A DNA stretch of 64,000 nucleotides from Takakia lepidozioides (lineage: Eukaryota; Streptophyta; Takakiopsida; Takakiales; Takakiaceae). A program made the position numbers and the translations under genes. The notes beneath the pieces were generated by a model that had not been told where the DNA came from, did not search any database, and saw nothing but the letters and a program-made list of their open reading frames with translations. Within the stretch, counting starts at the first letter, position 1; the number at the start of each line of letters is the position of its first letter. Location of the stretch: contig CM060734.1 in NCBI GenBank assembly GCA_030704615.1, positions 17,734,001-17,798,000 of the forward strand, given 5' to 3'. Shown here in pieces: positions 11,206-21,596 of the stretch.

Positions 11206-11676
11206 GACACTCGAGAATCTTATCATTGCACAACATCGTGATACGTTGAGGTATGCTACCATACGTGGTGGGGGCTATCGTCCTGGGGTTCGGAGATTTA
11301 ACCCTGGTGACTATGTTTATCTGCAGCAGACTGCTCCTACGACCTTGGATGTGACTGCAGGACGTACTATTTTGAGGGTTCGAGAGAGGTGTTGCCCTCA
11401 GGAGTCCTGATCTTGGAGGGTCGGGATGGCATGATTTGGAAGGACCATGTGCGTAATTGCGCGCCATGTCACCTTCCAAATGTTGATGGAAGGGTTGACC
11501 CAAACCTGGCAGGGGTACCTGCAAGTTTGAGGTGCATGTTGTGTGGGTCTGCTAGAGGGGCAGCCACCATGCTGGTGTGTGATCAATGCTCTAGAGGTTG
11601 GCATATGGGATGCTTGACTCCACCTCTTGAGATGGTTCCTGATGGGGATTGGTTATGTCCGCATTGCATTGGATAG
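11205..11676 (+). pseudogene. Integrase C-terminal tail with PHD finger
   Basis: The plus frame begins TLENLIIAQHRDTLRYATIR and continues VRRFNPGDYVYLQQTAP, the post-integrase module of Gypsy pol proteins. A 1-2 base frameshift at about 11387 leads to LPSGVLILEGRDGMIWKDHV. The last 50 residues are a PHD zinc finger: CMLC, CDQC, HMGC and CPHC (Cys4-His-Cys3), ending at a TAG at 11676. PHD fingers bind histone H3 tails, so this one probably guided integration to particular chromatin, the role a chromodomain plays in chromoviruses. Its orientation is opposite to the rest of the element, which ends at the matching point near 6140. Confidence 0.85.
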
Positions 11677-11922
11677 TGGGAGTGGATACAATCATGGAAT
11701 GCTAACAAGAAATGCAAGGCCAAGCCACTACGAGACCAACACACGAGATCCTGACTCAAGTTCACAGATTGCAAGACGGCGACTAACAAAGGGGTTGCTC
11801 TTGTACCCGGCCTCTTGGTCTATAGAGTTTGAGTACAATAGGGACAGTGATAGAGGGCTGTGGCTACTACATCTTGTAGCTATCTGGAGTTAGAGGGACC
11901 TAACCACCAGCTAGGGGGGCGA
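11677..11922 (+). other. Element 3' untranslated region with polypurine tract
   Basis: There is no gene between the PHD stop codon and the LTR-like repeat. The last bases, AGGGGGGCGA at 11913-11922, are a good polypurine tract directly before TGTGGCAG, where an LTR would start. A polypurine tract primes plus-strand DNA synthesis. Confidence 0.6.
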
Positions 11923-12453
11923 TTGTGGCAGACTACTTTATTGTGCATATATGTGTGGTGTGGTTTGGACAGCGATGTAGTTGTGTAGCGATACGTATGC
12001 GCACGACAGCTATCAAGTTAAATAAACACATTGTGAAACTAACTAGAATAAATCTAGTTATTTGTATTTAACACTTGGAATTAGTTCAAGTGTTAAGTCA
12101 GGTGTCAAGTTTAGCTTGATACCTGAACCATCTTATCTTCACGAGCTCGTCAGTCGTGCGGCTCATCTTTCTCGAGTTGAGCCTGCACGACCGAGCTCCC
12201 ACGTTGCTTAGCATCTGAGGGTACTTATGGAGGGAGAGTAGGATGTTTGTGGGGGTGGAGTCCCCATAGCTTGGGGTGCCCCTGGCTTGACTCTTATTTT
12301 AACGAGTGATTGTATTGTATTTCGTGTTTTTGTGTCAAGAGACAGTGTGAGTTTAGTTTTCAATCTATTGTGGCAGACTACTTTATTGTGCATATATGTG
12401 TGGTGTGGTTTGGACAACGATGTAGTTGTGTAGCGATATGTATGCGCACGACA
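11923..12453 (+). repeat. LTR-like repeat, tandem arrangement
   Basis: An 86-bp unit (TTGTGGCAGACTACTTTATT... to GCGCACGACA) at 11923-12008 recurs at 12368-12453. Between them lies a 355-bp unit (12011-12365), present inverted at 15272-15625. The second pair (12011-12453) has a TG-like start and CA end, like a solo LTR of about 440 bp inserted in the RING gene: copy 1 reads straight through ACATGTTCTCTG at the corresponding site (1776-1793). The 355-bp unit contains four successive hairpins. Confidence 0.7.
12041..12198 (+). repeat. Four consecutive hairpins in LTR-like repeat
   Basis: Inverted pairs: AACTAG/CTAGTT (12041-12059); TAACACTTG/CAAGTGTTA (12069-12095); TCAGGTGTCAAG/CTTGATACCTGA (12098-12126, one mismatch); and an arm starting GAGCTCG paired with one ending CGAGCTC (12143-12198). 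The same hairpins are kept in the inverted copy at 15272-15625, with compensating or few changes. Confidence 0.8.
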
Positions 12454-14100
12454 ATGTTCTCTGATATCCCAGACTTGTATATACGTTAGGGGCAGGACAT
12501 CATACGGTTCGTTGGAAACGACGAAGTGGAAGGAGGAAAGGTGGATGGAAACGACGATGTGGAAGAAGGAGGAAATACAGACCAACCTCCAGATTATATG
12601 CCGCAACAGGTCTCCGCAGCCGGGCCTTCAACGTCTGAGGTGGAGGGGGGCGAGGTACGCTCTCCGTTGGAGGAACAGTTGGCCGCACATGAACAACACA
12701 TCAAAGACCTGCAGGACATTGTTCATTTGCAACGGTGGCAAATAGCGAAGTTGCTGGAAAGAATGGGTTTGGGGACTCTCGACAGCGTACGCGGTGTGCT
12801 TTAGGACCCGAGGCCAATCACCAATGAGCAAGACATATTGGCGCGTTTGAATATGCCACCAATGGACATTGACCGCGTCATCGACGAGGTTGACTCAATC
12901 GGGCATGGGAATGAAATGCAAACGTCTGAATTGGACACGGCGAGGGTTGAGGAAGAAAGACTTGCGGCGGAGAGGGCAAGAAAAGGGAGGACCCCATAGT
13001 GGAAACTGGGGAATGTTCAACCGTGCAAATTATATCGGCCCAAGAACAGGAATTAGAGCAGCTTGTGGGGGAACGCGAGCAAGCTAGGGCTATTGCATAT
13101 CGGTACTCAAATGCCATGCAAATCCGATCGTGGCCATGGTTGGAGGGGAATTGGCGGAATTGGGTGACATGGGCGGGCCATCTAGCATCGTAGGAAACAC
13201 GGATAGAAGAAGCGTTGTCCTCCCTCCAACGTGCAGCACGTTTGTCGAATCGAAGTGTAGATACCATCTATGCTAATTTGCAAAGGCACGACACTGTGCG
13301 TGCTATATTCACGTCGAAGTACACTGGATTCATCACATGGGGTGATGTAGATGCCATGTTTGAGCACTGTGTGTATACAATTTCCGATACCAATAACAGC
13401 ATAAACTGGGATTTGGAAGTAGAGGAGGAGTGAGACACCAGGCCGAGGATGTCATCCTACATTGAGGATAAACGGACGTGGATACCACAGAGCAATCCAG
13501 CGTCATGGGTAACAGAGTACGGTGTGCACAATGTGCCTAAACCCTTACGGACCGGAGGGAGACTATATGCTTGGCTCATGTGGCCACTTCTTCCATCCCG
13601 CATCTCTCATATCGGCAGCCATGTGAGCCAGCCAATGCCTTGACTACCGTGGACCAATCCATCGACGTTTCTACGAGTTGTTTGGGTTGCAAGACAATAT
13701 GCCCACAAGATACGAGTACAACTGGTACAACATGCCATTGGATGTATCGCCTTTTTTCGCAATGAACAAAAACCAGATGACAACTGAACGCCTCATTGGC
13801 CCATCGAACGAATTTCGATTGATCTTCTTCCAGAGTTGCGCAGAGACCCCCAGCAGGAGGAGGTGTTGGACAATTTCAAGGCTGTCATCACGAGTGTAGA
13901 AAAGTATTGGCAGAACACATGGCGTGACCAAGTTGCCCCTATTCCAGGGGTGTTCTTGCCACTTCCAAACATATCGGATTTAATTGAAAAATTGCATGCC
14001 GCCGTAGCAAGAGCGACACACCTGGCTTTGGCAAATGTGGAAGAGAGTCAGCACTCACCTAGAACGCTACGCATGATGGCAAGGGTGGACCACACATGCG
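12454..14100 (+). pseudogene. RING-finger element gene, copy 2, 3' part
   Basis: This follows copy 1 (1786-3490) closely in sequence and order: acidic segment, LEEQLAAHEQHIKDLQDIV helix, coiled coil with AQEQELEQLVGEREQARAIA (13038-13097), and a decayed RING finger near 13530-13680. It then extends further to FKAVITSVEKYWQNTWRDQV and LIEKLHAAVARATHLALANV (about 13880-14040). Stops at about 12802 and 13192 and several frameshifts break it. The matching N-terminal block is on the opposite strand at 15626-16083, so an inversion has split the gene. In copy 1 both parts have the same orientation. Function unknown beyond the RING-type zinc ligands. Confidence 0.65.
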
Positions 14101-14104
14101 GTAG

Positions 14105-14463
14105 TTGTGAAGGTGGAAGGGTCTATCACAGCACTGGAACTTGTGGTGCCTGCGGGATGGCAGCCTGGGATGCCTGTTCAGCTGCTGTCAGAGCTACCAC
14201 CAATGCCAGCAGGTTGGAAGATTGGTGATCCCATTCCATTACCCCCGGGTTTGGATATGCTCCCTTTGCCTCCAGGGTGGAAGGCTGGTGATGTTGCTCC
14301 AGTTTTTGCAGGCTTGCGGCCCAAAGCTCCCGCTGCCCCCGCTCCTGCACCAGGAGTCATTCACGTGCCATTTGTCCAGCTTGACCTCAACCCTGAGCTG
14401 GAAGGTGACTTTGGCAGTGACTATGGCAGTGACGAAAGCAATTCAGAAGAAGACGATGAGTGA
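14105..14463 (+). pseudogene. MED4: C-terminal exon of a MED4-like Mediator subunit
   Basis: After an AG acceptor (GGTAG at 14100-14104) an open frame gives VPAGWQPGMPVQL, MPAGWKIGDPIPLPPG and LPPGWKAGDVAP. It then gives IHVPFVQLDLNPE and ends SDESNSEEDDE at a TGA (14461-14463). Repeated PxGWKxGDP boxes, a VQLDLNP element and an acidic Ser-rich end are the pattern I know from plant MED4, a subunit of the Mediator middle module acting with RNA polymerase II. Only this one exon is visible, directly after the RING gene remnant, so it looks like a captured fragment. The assignment rests on remembered family pattern. Confidence 0.6.
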
Positions 14464-14657
14464 TTTGCGTTTTTCTACTGCTGCATATCAAATGTTACTC
14501 GAGAAGGCAGGAGCTGAATCCTAGCACCACCCTGCCCATTCTAGCCTGTACATCCTCGTCAGCAGCTATCTTGGCATCTGCCGCTTGCTGCTACCTACGG
14601 CGCTTCTCCGTTATCAAGCCATGGCTTGTTCACAGTCCCGCTCAATCCATTGCTCGA

Positions 14658-14966
14658 TTAATGCGGCTGCTGCTTCTGAGCCTTGTTGACCTGTATTTGT
14701 GAATTGACGAGCATGTCGACAGCAAGACCCTTCACCTCAACATTGCCCTCTGTTTTCTTCAACAATCCAAGCAAGAAAGTAGCATACTTCATAGGCCATC
14801 GTCCCTGTCCATTAGAATGTCGCGACTTCGCTTGAGCTGTGCGACGAACACCACCACAGAAATGGCGGAAATGAATCGCTTGTTTGTAGGCGAGCACATC
14901 TTCCAAGTACCGCTTGGCCTTCGCAAGCTCAAAGTGCTTGATTGCTTGTGCTGCTTCTCTAGTGTT
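14658..14966 (-). pseudogene. RPL17: Ribosomal protein L17 (uL22) exon, captured
   Basis: The minus strand reads [60 protein letters not shown] and [13 protein letters not shown], which is clearly eukaryotic ribosomal protein L17 (large-subunit uL22, lining the exit tunnel). It starts right after a TTAG acceptor at 14967-14970, so it is a genomic exon and not a spliced retrocopy. After QKQ the frame diverges and stops at 14658; the conserved RRRTYRAHGRINPYMS segment is absent. The N-terminal exon was not found upstream. It lies next to the MED4-like exon in opposite orientation, inside the inverted-repeat-bounded segment. Confidence 0.85.
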
Positions 14967-14969
14967 CTA

Positions 14970-15271
14970 ATGCATTGCTGCTGCGGCTGACGAGTTGGCA
15001 GATCACATGAACAAAAATGCCAAAGCCTGCACAATGAAGAAAGTTGAACAAAGTCCGCACTGGAACTCTACTGTTGATGATGCACTTGACATCTTTCTAA
15101 CTAAAGATTACCTGAACACAGATAATCACTTCTCTGTCTCCAACCAGCTTGTCGCAAACATGATCTACAAACCACCATAATTTTCTTCTCTCACTTTCAA
15201 AACAAAAACCACAAGTGCTAAAACTAAACTCACCTCTGGCACTCACAGATGCAAGCTCATCTCTCTCGAGT
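14970..15271. other. No gene seen
   Basis: These 300 bases separate the RPL17 exon from the inverted LTR-like repeat. I see only short open frames with no recognisable motif; part may be intron carried along with the RPL17 exon. Confidence 0.5.
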
Positions 15272-15625
15272 GATTGAAAACTAAACTCACACTGTCTCTT
15301 GACACAAAAACACAAAATGCAATACAATCACTCGTTAAAATAAGAGTCGAGCCAGGGGCACCCCAAGCTATGGGGACTCCACCCCACAACATCCTACTCT
15401 CCCTCCATAAGTACACTTAGTTGTTAAGCAGCGAGGGAGCTCGGTCGTGCAGGCTCAACTCGAGAGAGATGAGCCGCACGACTGACGAGCTCGTGAAGAT
15501 AAGATGGTTCAGGTATCAAGCTTAACTTGACACCTGACTTAACACTTGAACTAATTCCAAGTGTTAAATACAAATAACTAGATTTATTCTAGTTAGTTTC
15601 ACACTGTGTTTATTTAACTTGACAA
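15272..15625 (-). repeat. Inverted copy of the 355-bp LTR-like unit
   Basis: This is the reverse complement of 12011-12365, including the four hairpins, with some substitutions. It forms a 355-bp inverted repeat around 12366-15271 and directly abuts the N-terminal block of RING gene copy 2 (CTATACATG junction at 15626-15634). Confidence 0.9.
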
Positions 15626-16083
15626 CATGTATAGTCTAGTACGCTGTCTCGCAGTGGCAGTTTGCCAATCCACCGGTCGCAATAAAATCAACTATGTGTA
15701 CAACATGGCCGCAAATAAATACGGGACCTTGTTGTTGACGAGCGGTTGACCCCACAATGTTGTATGTACCTCCTCTGCCCTGTGGCGGAAATGCGGGTTG
15801 GCGCAGGAATGCAAGCTAGCTTGATTTTGTTTGGTTTGTGGATCATGCTTATCTCTGGGCCACAAACGATTTATGTGACACCAGTCCACAAATTTCCTGC
15901 AGTCACCAAGCGACCACCGCTGCCCCAACTTCCAAACTTCCCAACCTGGTTCTGCAAGAATGTTGGGGTCATTGTATATGTCCCAACGAAGTTCGCGCCT
16001 GGCCCTTTTTTTTTTTTTTTGGGAGGTCCAAGTTCATTATCGTCATCCCTGGGATGACCTCCTCTGTCTTCCTCCTCCGCCAT
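15626..16083 (-). pseudogene. RING-finger element gene, copy 2, N-terminal block
   Basis: The frame starts ATG at 16083 (MAEEEDRGGHPRDDDNELG), passes a poly-Lys stretch encoded by a 15-18 base A-run, then shifts frame to RRELRWDIYNDPNILAEPGW, EVWKLGQRWSLGDCRKFVDW and CHINRLWPRDKHDPQTKQ. It continues to LPYL-like VPYLFAAMLYT and a TAG at 15692. Copy 1 (from 1504) matches everything from LGDCRKF onward. The A-run is a likely slippage or error site. The remaining part of this gene lies on the plus strand from 12454. Confidence 0.7.
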
Positions 16084-16199
16084 TTATGGCTCTGGCTTAC
16101 CCCTACTCGACAGGTGTTTGCTAAGAAAAATGCTCTCCCAAACCTCATAAATCGTACCTAATCCTACTTCCTAATGAATCCTCCCCAAGTACTAAAGGC

Positions 16200-16640
16200 A
16201 CGTGGGGGAATGCTTGCACGTGAGCCTGTGAGCCTGTGAGCCTGGCTAGGCTCACGTCACGTCAGCAATCATCCACGTGTGCAGATCCTAATTCCGTGCT
16301 CCCCCCCCCCCCCCCCTAATACCATGGATCACTTGTCGTCTATGTCCCTTTCATCGCCCCCACATGAATATTCTTTCCGACCGAGAACAATGGTAGGTTT
16401 GTGGATGGTTTAGGATCGAGGACATGATTTTTGAATGAGGAGATCGCCCACTAGAGAATTGAATATTAACATCAAACCCTTTTTTTTGCAAAGTAGTTCA
16501 TTCATTCCAACCCACAAACATTTTTCAATGCTGGAATCTGAAGACCTACCCCAAGCAATCCCTAACTGTACTTACGGGAACGCGCGAAGATCTTGAAAAA
16601 CAGTTTGGAAGCAAAACCAAAATACATTTTATTAAGTCTC
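16200..16640. other. GTGAGCCTG repeats, 16-C run, no gene
   Basis: Three GTGAGCCTGTGAGCCTG-type repeats precede CTCACGTCACGTCAGC (about 16217-16266). A CCTAATTCCGTGC motif (16287-16299) is followed by a run of 16 C (16301-16316). Similar GTGAGC, GACGTGGC and CCTATNNCCG motifs recur near other element edges (31.2, 33.2, 39.2 and 48.7 kb). No gene is supported before the 3' end of the gene at 16653. Confidence 0.6.
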
Positions 16641-16652
16641 GGTACTTGAACC

Positions 16653-19600
16653 TCAAGAACTATTTGAGGTTTTAGAGGAACTACTTCCAGAGTCTGCAGC
16701 AATATCATCTATGAACACAGCAGCCCCTCCTTGACGTTTTTTTTCTCCGCGACCCCCCTGGAGAGGTGTATACATTGTTTGTTGGGACAACACCCGTGCG
16801 CAAGCTTCCGCATAAACCGGCAAGCGGTAAGCTCTAAGGGGACTCGGGGACATGTAGTATCCTTGGAAATCGAAAGGTGTATGCGTATTCGATGACGCCT
16901 GCCAAACTCTGGAAAGCAAGAAGAGGAATGGTGGTAGATGTATCATCCAGAAATAGACAATGTAAGCAACCATTTGTCGAACAGGAATGACACAATGAAA
17001 TGCAACATATTTTGCACGACTAGAGCCGATCTTACTCACACTCAAAATCAGAGTCCACGTCGAGATCCTCGTCAGGCGCTTCGGGCTCCTCAAGAAGTCC
17101 CTCCGTGGATGGGGCAGAAGTAGTGCCCGACTCAAGCTAATCAAGCTCGCTTGAGAAGAGCTCCGTATCAGCCTCCATGCCGAAGGAGTGCTTTCCGGCG
17201 CTTTTGCACGCATGAAAAGATGCTCCTGCAAATCGAAGATGAACGAGAAATCAAAACAAGGCTTCCCTAAGCTCACTGCCCACATTTCAAACACAGTGTT
17301 GAGGGCCCCACCTGTTCCCATAGACAAGTCAACCACTCGTCCACTGTGACGGCTGCATGTCTCCACCAAAGTCTGCATGAAAGCTGGGGATTTCTCCCGT
17401 GCACCTCTCCAAGGGATACCAGTCGACCTTTTTGTGGTTTGACCCGATTCCACGTAATTGAAGATTACATCATCCTCCACAGGCTCGCAGGTGGGGTTAA
17501 TGTGAGCTGCAAGGTCCCTCAACTGGAACTCAGCAATACCAGGAGGAAGAGTGTCCTTACGCACCCTCACCAGGCACAAAGCTTCGAACACCCGAGTCTG
17601 TCAATAATCACGAAGAGAGCATGAGGCAAAAGACAAAACCAACTTTTGACATGTACATCAGAACCACGAAACTTTAATTCAAAGGAACCAACTCACTTTC
17701 TGCCCCGGGAACTTGCCCTTCGTAAGAGGCAGAGTGTTGATGCATGTCCAAGTTTTGATGACATGAAACCCGGAAGCTTTCATGTAGCTGAAAAGAGTTC
17801 TCCGTGCCGACATGTCCTTTGACTGCATGAGAAGAAGAGCCCCCGAGTCAGAAAAGAATTTGTTGCTAAATGAGAAGGCCCACTGCCAATAACGAGAATC
17901 TGATTTGTTCCAAGTGGGGGTTGAATTGGAAGGCAACACATCAGGGACAGGGAAACCGTCAGGAATGTCCAGCACACCACAGGTCAGTCGCGTATGCTGC
18001 TGAACTCCATTCACCCAATCCGGCCTTTTTGTGACCTACAGCCAAAAACAGGAGACAGTGTCACAAGCCCAATCTTGATCCAACAGGAAATCAATCCCAT
18101 CGACAAGCCAGAACAAGTTGCCAAAACAAAATTATTCACACAACAGCTAAGACATATGTGCTTACCTGAGTGAGGAACGAAACAAGCATGTCCCATGATT
18201 TCGAGGGCACCCCTTTGAATGTCGACTTCCTGGATTCCATCATTGCCAAAAAACTTTCATTCACCACCTTACGATGGAACTGGCCCAAAACCCTGGATGG
18301 ATGTTCTCTCGCATCGAAAGGCTGCTCCCTCGACTTTGTTGTTCTCCTATCCCTCCTAGTTGGAGAAGGCTGTCTTTCAGCAACCTCTGACGGGCCCTGT
18401 TCCTGCGGAGCTGCACTCTTCCCCTTCCCCTTCGGATCCTCGGCAATCTTCCCCTTCCGTTTTGGAGTAGCAGATTTCTCAGGCGAGCAGAAATGATTAT
18501 GTCGTGAATGTCTTTGTCAGCCAGTGGGGCAAGTGCCGCGGCGTTGTCGTTAAGGTTTCTCAAAACAACTTCATCGAAATGGTGTGTCCTGTTTTGGCAG
18601 ATCGAGGTACCACCCACAGTGTCTGAAGTGCGCCCTGCTCCAGTCTCTAGCAATACCAGCCGTGTACATTGTCTTGTCATTTGGAGGGGTTAGCCCACGA
18701 GTAGATGAAGTCTGGATCATCGCTAAGGTACTTTCCCGGTATGAGGACATGATACATATACCTGAATGACACACACACCCAAAATCCAGACAGTCAATCG
18801 ATCTGATCAGGACACAGATCACACATCACGAGAAGTGTATTGGCATGCAGGTCAGTAACACTGATAAACCAACGTTTGAAAGCCCGATTCAACATTGCGT
18901 TGACGCAATGTTGATTCGAGCTGAAATGGAAAACACCAAATTTGGAGAACTGCACTTTCAACAAGCACGTACGAGAGGGAAAGCCCATTATCCTAAAACA
19001 TTTCATGCACAACATTGGAACCCCAATCAACCTTGCGTTGATGCAAAGAAGATTGGCGGATACACCTATGATAATGTAGCATTGAAAGAGATAGTGCTTG
19101 GCAACGGAATTCAACATTGCTTCAACGCAAGGTTGTTTTCATTAACAGAGGAAATGGAAAACAGTGATTGAAAACCACCATCCGAATATCTGCTGGTATG
19201 GATATTCAACCTTGCGTTGACGCAAGGTTGAATTCCTCTGCTGAAACACCTGTCCAGGGTATTTTTGATAACCTTAACTTTCCTACAATTGTATGGAAAT
19301 CGGGGTATTTTGGCGGGATTAATCTAGCAATCCATACCGTCAAACAACGTTGCGTCAACGCAAGGCTATTTGATGGTATAGTGTAAGCTCTAAACAACAT
19401 TTCAAATAGACTCCAAACCGACTTTAAGTTCATCCTGGCAGCATTGCAACTGGAAACCGCAAAAAAAACAGCCCAAGAACACAGGAAAACCTACACAGCC
19501 AGGCCCTTCATCAACCTTGCGTTGACGCAAGGTTGATTTTCCTGTCAATTTTTGCCCTATTACATGCAGAATAACGACTTCATTGGATACCCCATGTACA

Positions 19601-21360
19601 TGAAAGTGAAACCAAAACAAAAGGGATACAAGCTTGCGTTAACGCAATGTTGCTCGGCTGCATGTCCAGAGCCTTCATAGCTCCCTGAAAACCTCCGAAT
19701 TCGCAGTTCTACATGGAAAAAACGAAACAAGAATACAGAAACATACACTTCAAGTACCAGAATTGTTTCTTGGAGGTCACACCTGTACAACACTCATTTC
19801 ATTGCTTGCTCGCTGTTGTATTGGTTTTTGAATTCGTAGGACCTGGAGATTCATTTTTCTCTCTCAAACTCCCTGAAAAAACAGTTGTTCCAGACAGCAA
19901 GCTTCCATCTCCTGATATAGGCCTCCAGTGTGATCCGGGGGCAAGACATCTAGATTTTGTAGTTTGCCATTGACTCCCCAAGTGCAGCCACCGCTCGTTT
20001 TTTCAACTGCAGCAAGAAAGATCATAAGAATTGTGGAGAGAGCACGAAGCAGCACAAACATTTGAAAATGGTTTTGTGGAAACTTTACCTGGCTCCAGAA
20101 GGTTGCTTTGTGTAGCCACTGGTTAAATGTGTGGTCACTAACAACTTTTATTGCTTGTGTCTTCGAGTCCCTCTCAGGAGATGGGAACATGTTGGTGTCT
20201 CTCACAAGTGGATCGGAATTCCAGATCTCCAACCACCTGATTTTGGTTGCATTGTCCACCATTGAAATGGAGAGGCGATGCAGTTTCTCTTGGGTCATCT
20301 CTGGCTTTGAGCCATACTTATCATAATGTGCTTTCACCTGTTCCAGAAATTCCGTGCCAAGACTTGGATCTGCTATGCGGATTTGTTTGTCGAACGCACT
20401 CATGAGGTTCTTCCTTTGATTGTTCATCTCGAATTTCATTATGTCCTCAAGCCCAGTAGCAGACCTCTGCTCTTCTGTGTGGGAAGCATAGTACTCTGCT
20501 TTCGCCTTCAAACCAGTTTTTGCTATTTCTTGCTACATACATTACAAAGAAAGAATCAAAAACACTGCCGTTTCTTGATAAAATTTGCAGTAACAACAAT
20601 CAGACAGATATCAAGAAGCTTACCGTGTACATGTAGTCTAGAAAAGCCTCCTTTGTCAGGTTGTACCATGTGCTTGTCTTCTTTTCAGCACACCTCTTCA
20701 TCTGCTGAGTACTGAGCACGTTCGTGAAACTTAGTGGCATCAGCCCTATCTTCTGGATACGGAATAGAGTGTGGCAGAGATTTGTCATCACATGGGAGGT
20801 TTCATTGGACCTGGAAAAACCTTCAACTCATAAGATGATTTCTAATTGTGCAAACGTAGATCGGAACGGGAATAACGGGAATAATGTTGGTAACTTACTT
20901 GTTTATGTCGTGCATGGCTGTCAAGAGCTGCGTGACACGTCCTTTGTGGTCGAGTACCATGGAAACCACGCTCCAATGCCATTCGATCTCGTCCGAGTGC
21001 AAGCTTGAAATGTAATCCATCCAGGCAAGTAGTCTATGGTTCCCATCCCAGACAAAAAAGATCTTTCCCATAAATGCTTTTGTGGAGGCCTTTTTGGACA
21101 GCTTGAACTCAAACTCCCTGTTTACATCCCGCCAGCATGCATCCCAACTTTGCTCTATCTCCTCTATTACATGACACTCCTCTCCTTTCGTGTTCACAGT
21201 GGATACTAGAACACAGCAAATCCCTTGACATAACCGTGAACAAAATCGTTATTCAACTTCGTGATGTCGTTCCTCCATGCGGGTCGAAACGCGGGCATGG
21301 AGATCATCCTACATAGTGGGATAACCAGGTTTCCGCGGGAACCTCCATCGACATAATCCC
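16653..21360 (-). pseudogene. ParB-motif / DNA-methyltransferase-like gene, copy 1
   Basis: A multi-exon minus-strand gene recognised by exon-by-exon match to the copy at 33418-38962. Main exons: 21197-20904 (ParB-like VWDGNHRLLAWMDYI); about 20810-20624; 20533-20088; about 20000-19783; 18761-18166; 18035-17697; 17597-17312; 17225-17040; 16908-16653. Exon 18035-17697 gives VLDIPDGFPVP (in the place of a DPPY-type motif IV), then GALLLMQSKDMS and GFHVIKTWTCIN. Exon 17597-17312 gives SPAFMQTLVETCS then VVDLSMGTG, joined by splicing to ASFHACKSAGKHSFGMEAD. This is SAM motif I in the late position typical of permuted N6-adenine/N4-cytosine methyltransferases. The last exon has YRLPVYAEACARVL. Stops (for example TAG at 17137-17139) and frameshifts suggest a pseudogene. 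Role unknown; nucleic-acid methylation is inference. Confidence 0.7.
18890..19652. repeat. Palindrome array, CAACCTTGCGT family, in intron
   Basis: Seven 21-24 bp palindromes built from the half-site CAACCTTGCGT and its inverse around a GTTGAC/GTCAAC centre, at 18890, 19028 (partial), 19112, 19207, 19345, 19512 and 19629. Those at 19207 and 19512 are perfect over 24 bp. Spacing is 80-170 bp and the DNA between them is unrelated. All lie in one intron (18762-19782) of the ParB/methyltransferase-like gene. Confidence 0.9.
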
Positions 21361-21596
21361 TTCGAGGAGTTCACTTTCTGCCCCCCATAACCTCCTTGGC
21401 CTTGTCTTCATGTGTCCCTCAATGACTCCTCCTCACCATCACCTTCTGCCCCTCGCATTCCCCCCACGGCTTCCTTTTTCTTTTCTGCCCACATCTCCTG
21501 TGAGTGACAGATTGAGCTCCCATGGATCTACCTTGCATTGACGGGGATGCAGCTTAGTCTGAAATGCATACCGCAACAGTCCATTGAACCAACTAA

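Larger units (their letters stand above)
6130..11676 (-). mobile_element. Gypsy element with DNA methyltransferase, body inverted
   Basis: Reading the minus strand from 11205 down gives gag, a cytosine-5 DNA methyltransferase domain, reverse transcriptase, RNase H and integrase, ending near 6136. The missing C-terminal tail of the integrase, with a PHD finger, starts at 11205 on the opposite strand. The simplest explanation is inversion of the whole gag-to-integrase body inside one element. Gag-DNMT-pol order is known from Ty3/Gypsy elements of charophytes and dinoflagellates. All domains here carry frameshifts or stops, so the copy is dead. LTRs were not firmly identified. Confidence 0.85.

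Noticed and set aside
10722-11210. 162-codon minus-strand frame overlapping gag
   Set aside because: It is a shadow of the gag frame; it has no motif and begins at a non-ATG codon on the inversion breakpoint.
14995-15180. 61-codon plus-strand frame next to RPL17
   Set aside because: No motif, and position and composition fit intron or flanking DNA carried with the RPL17 exon.
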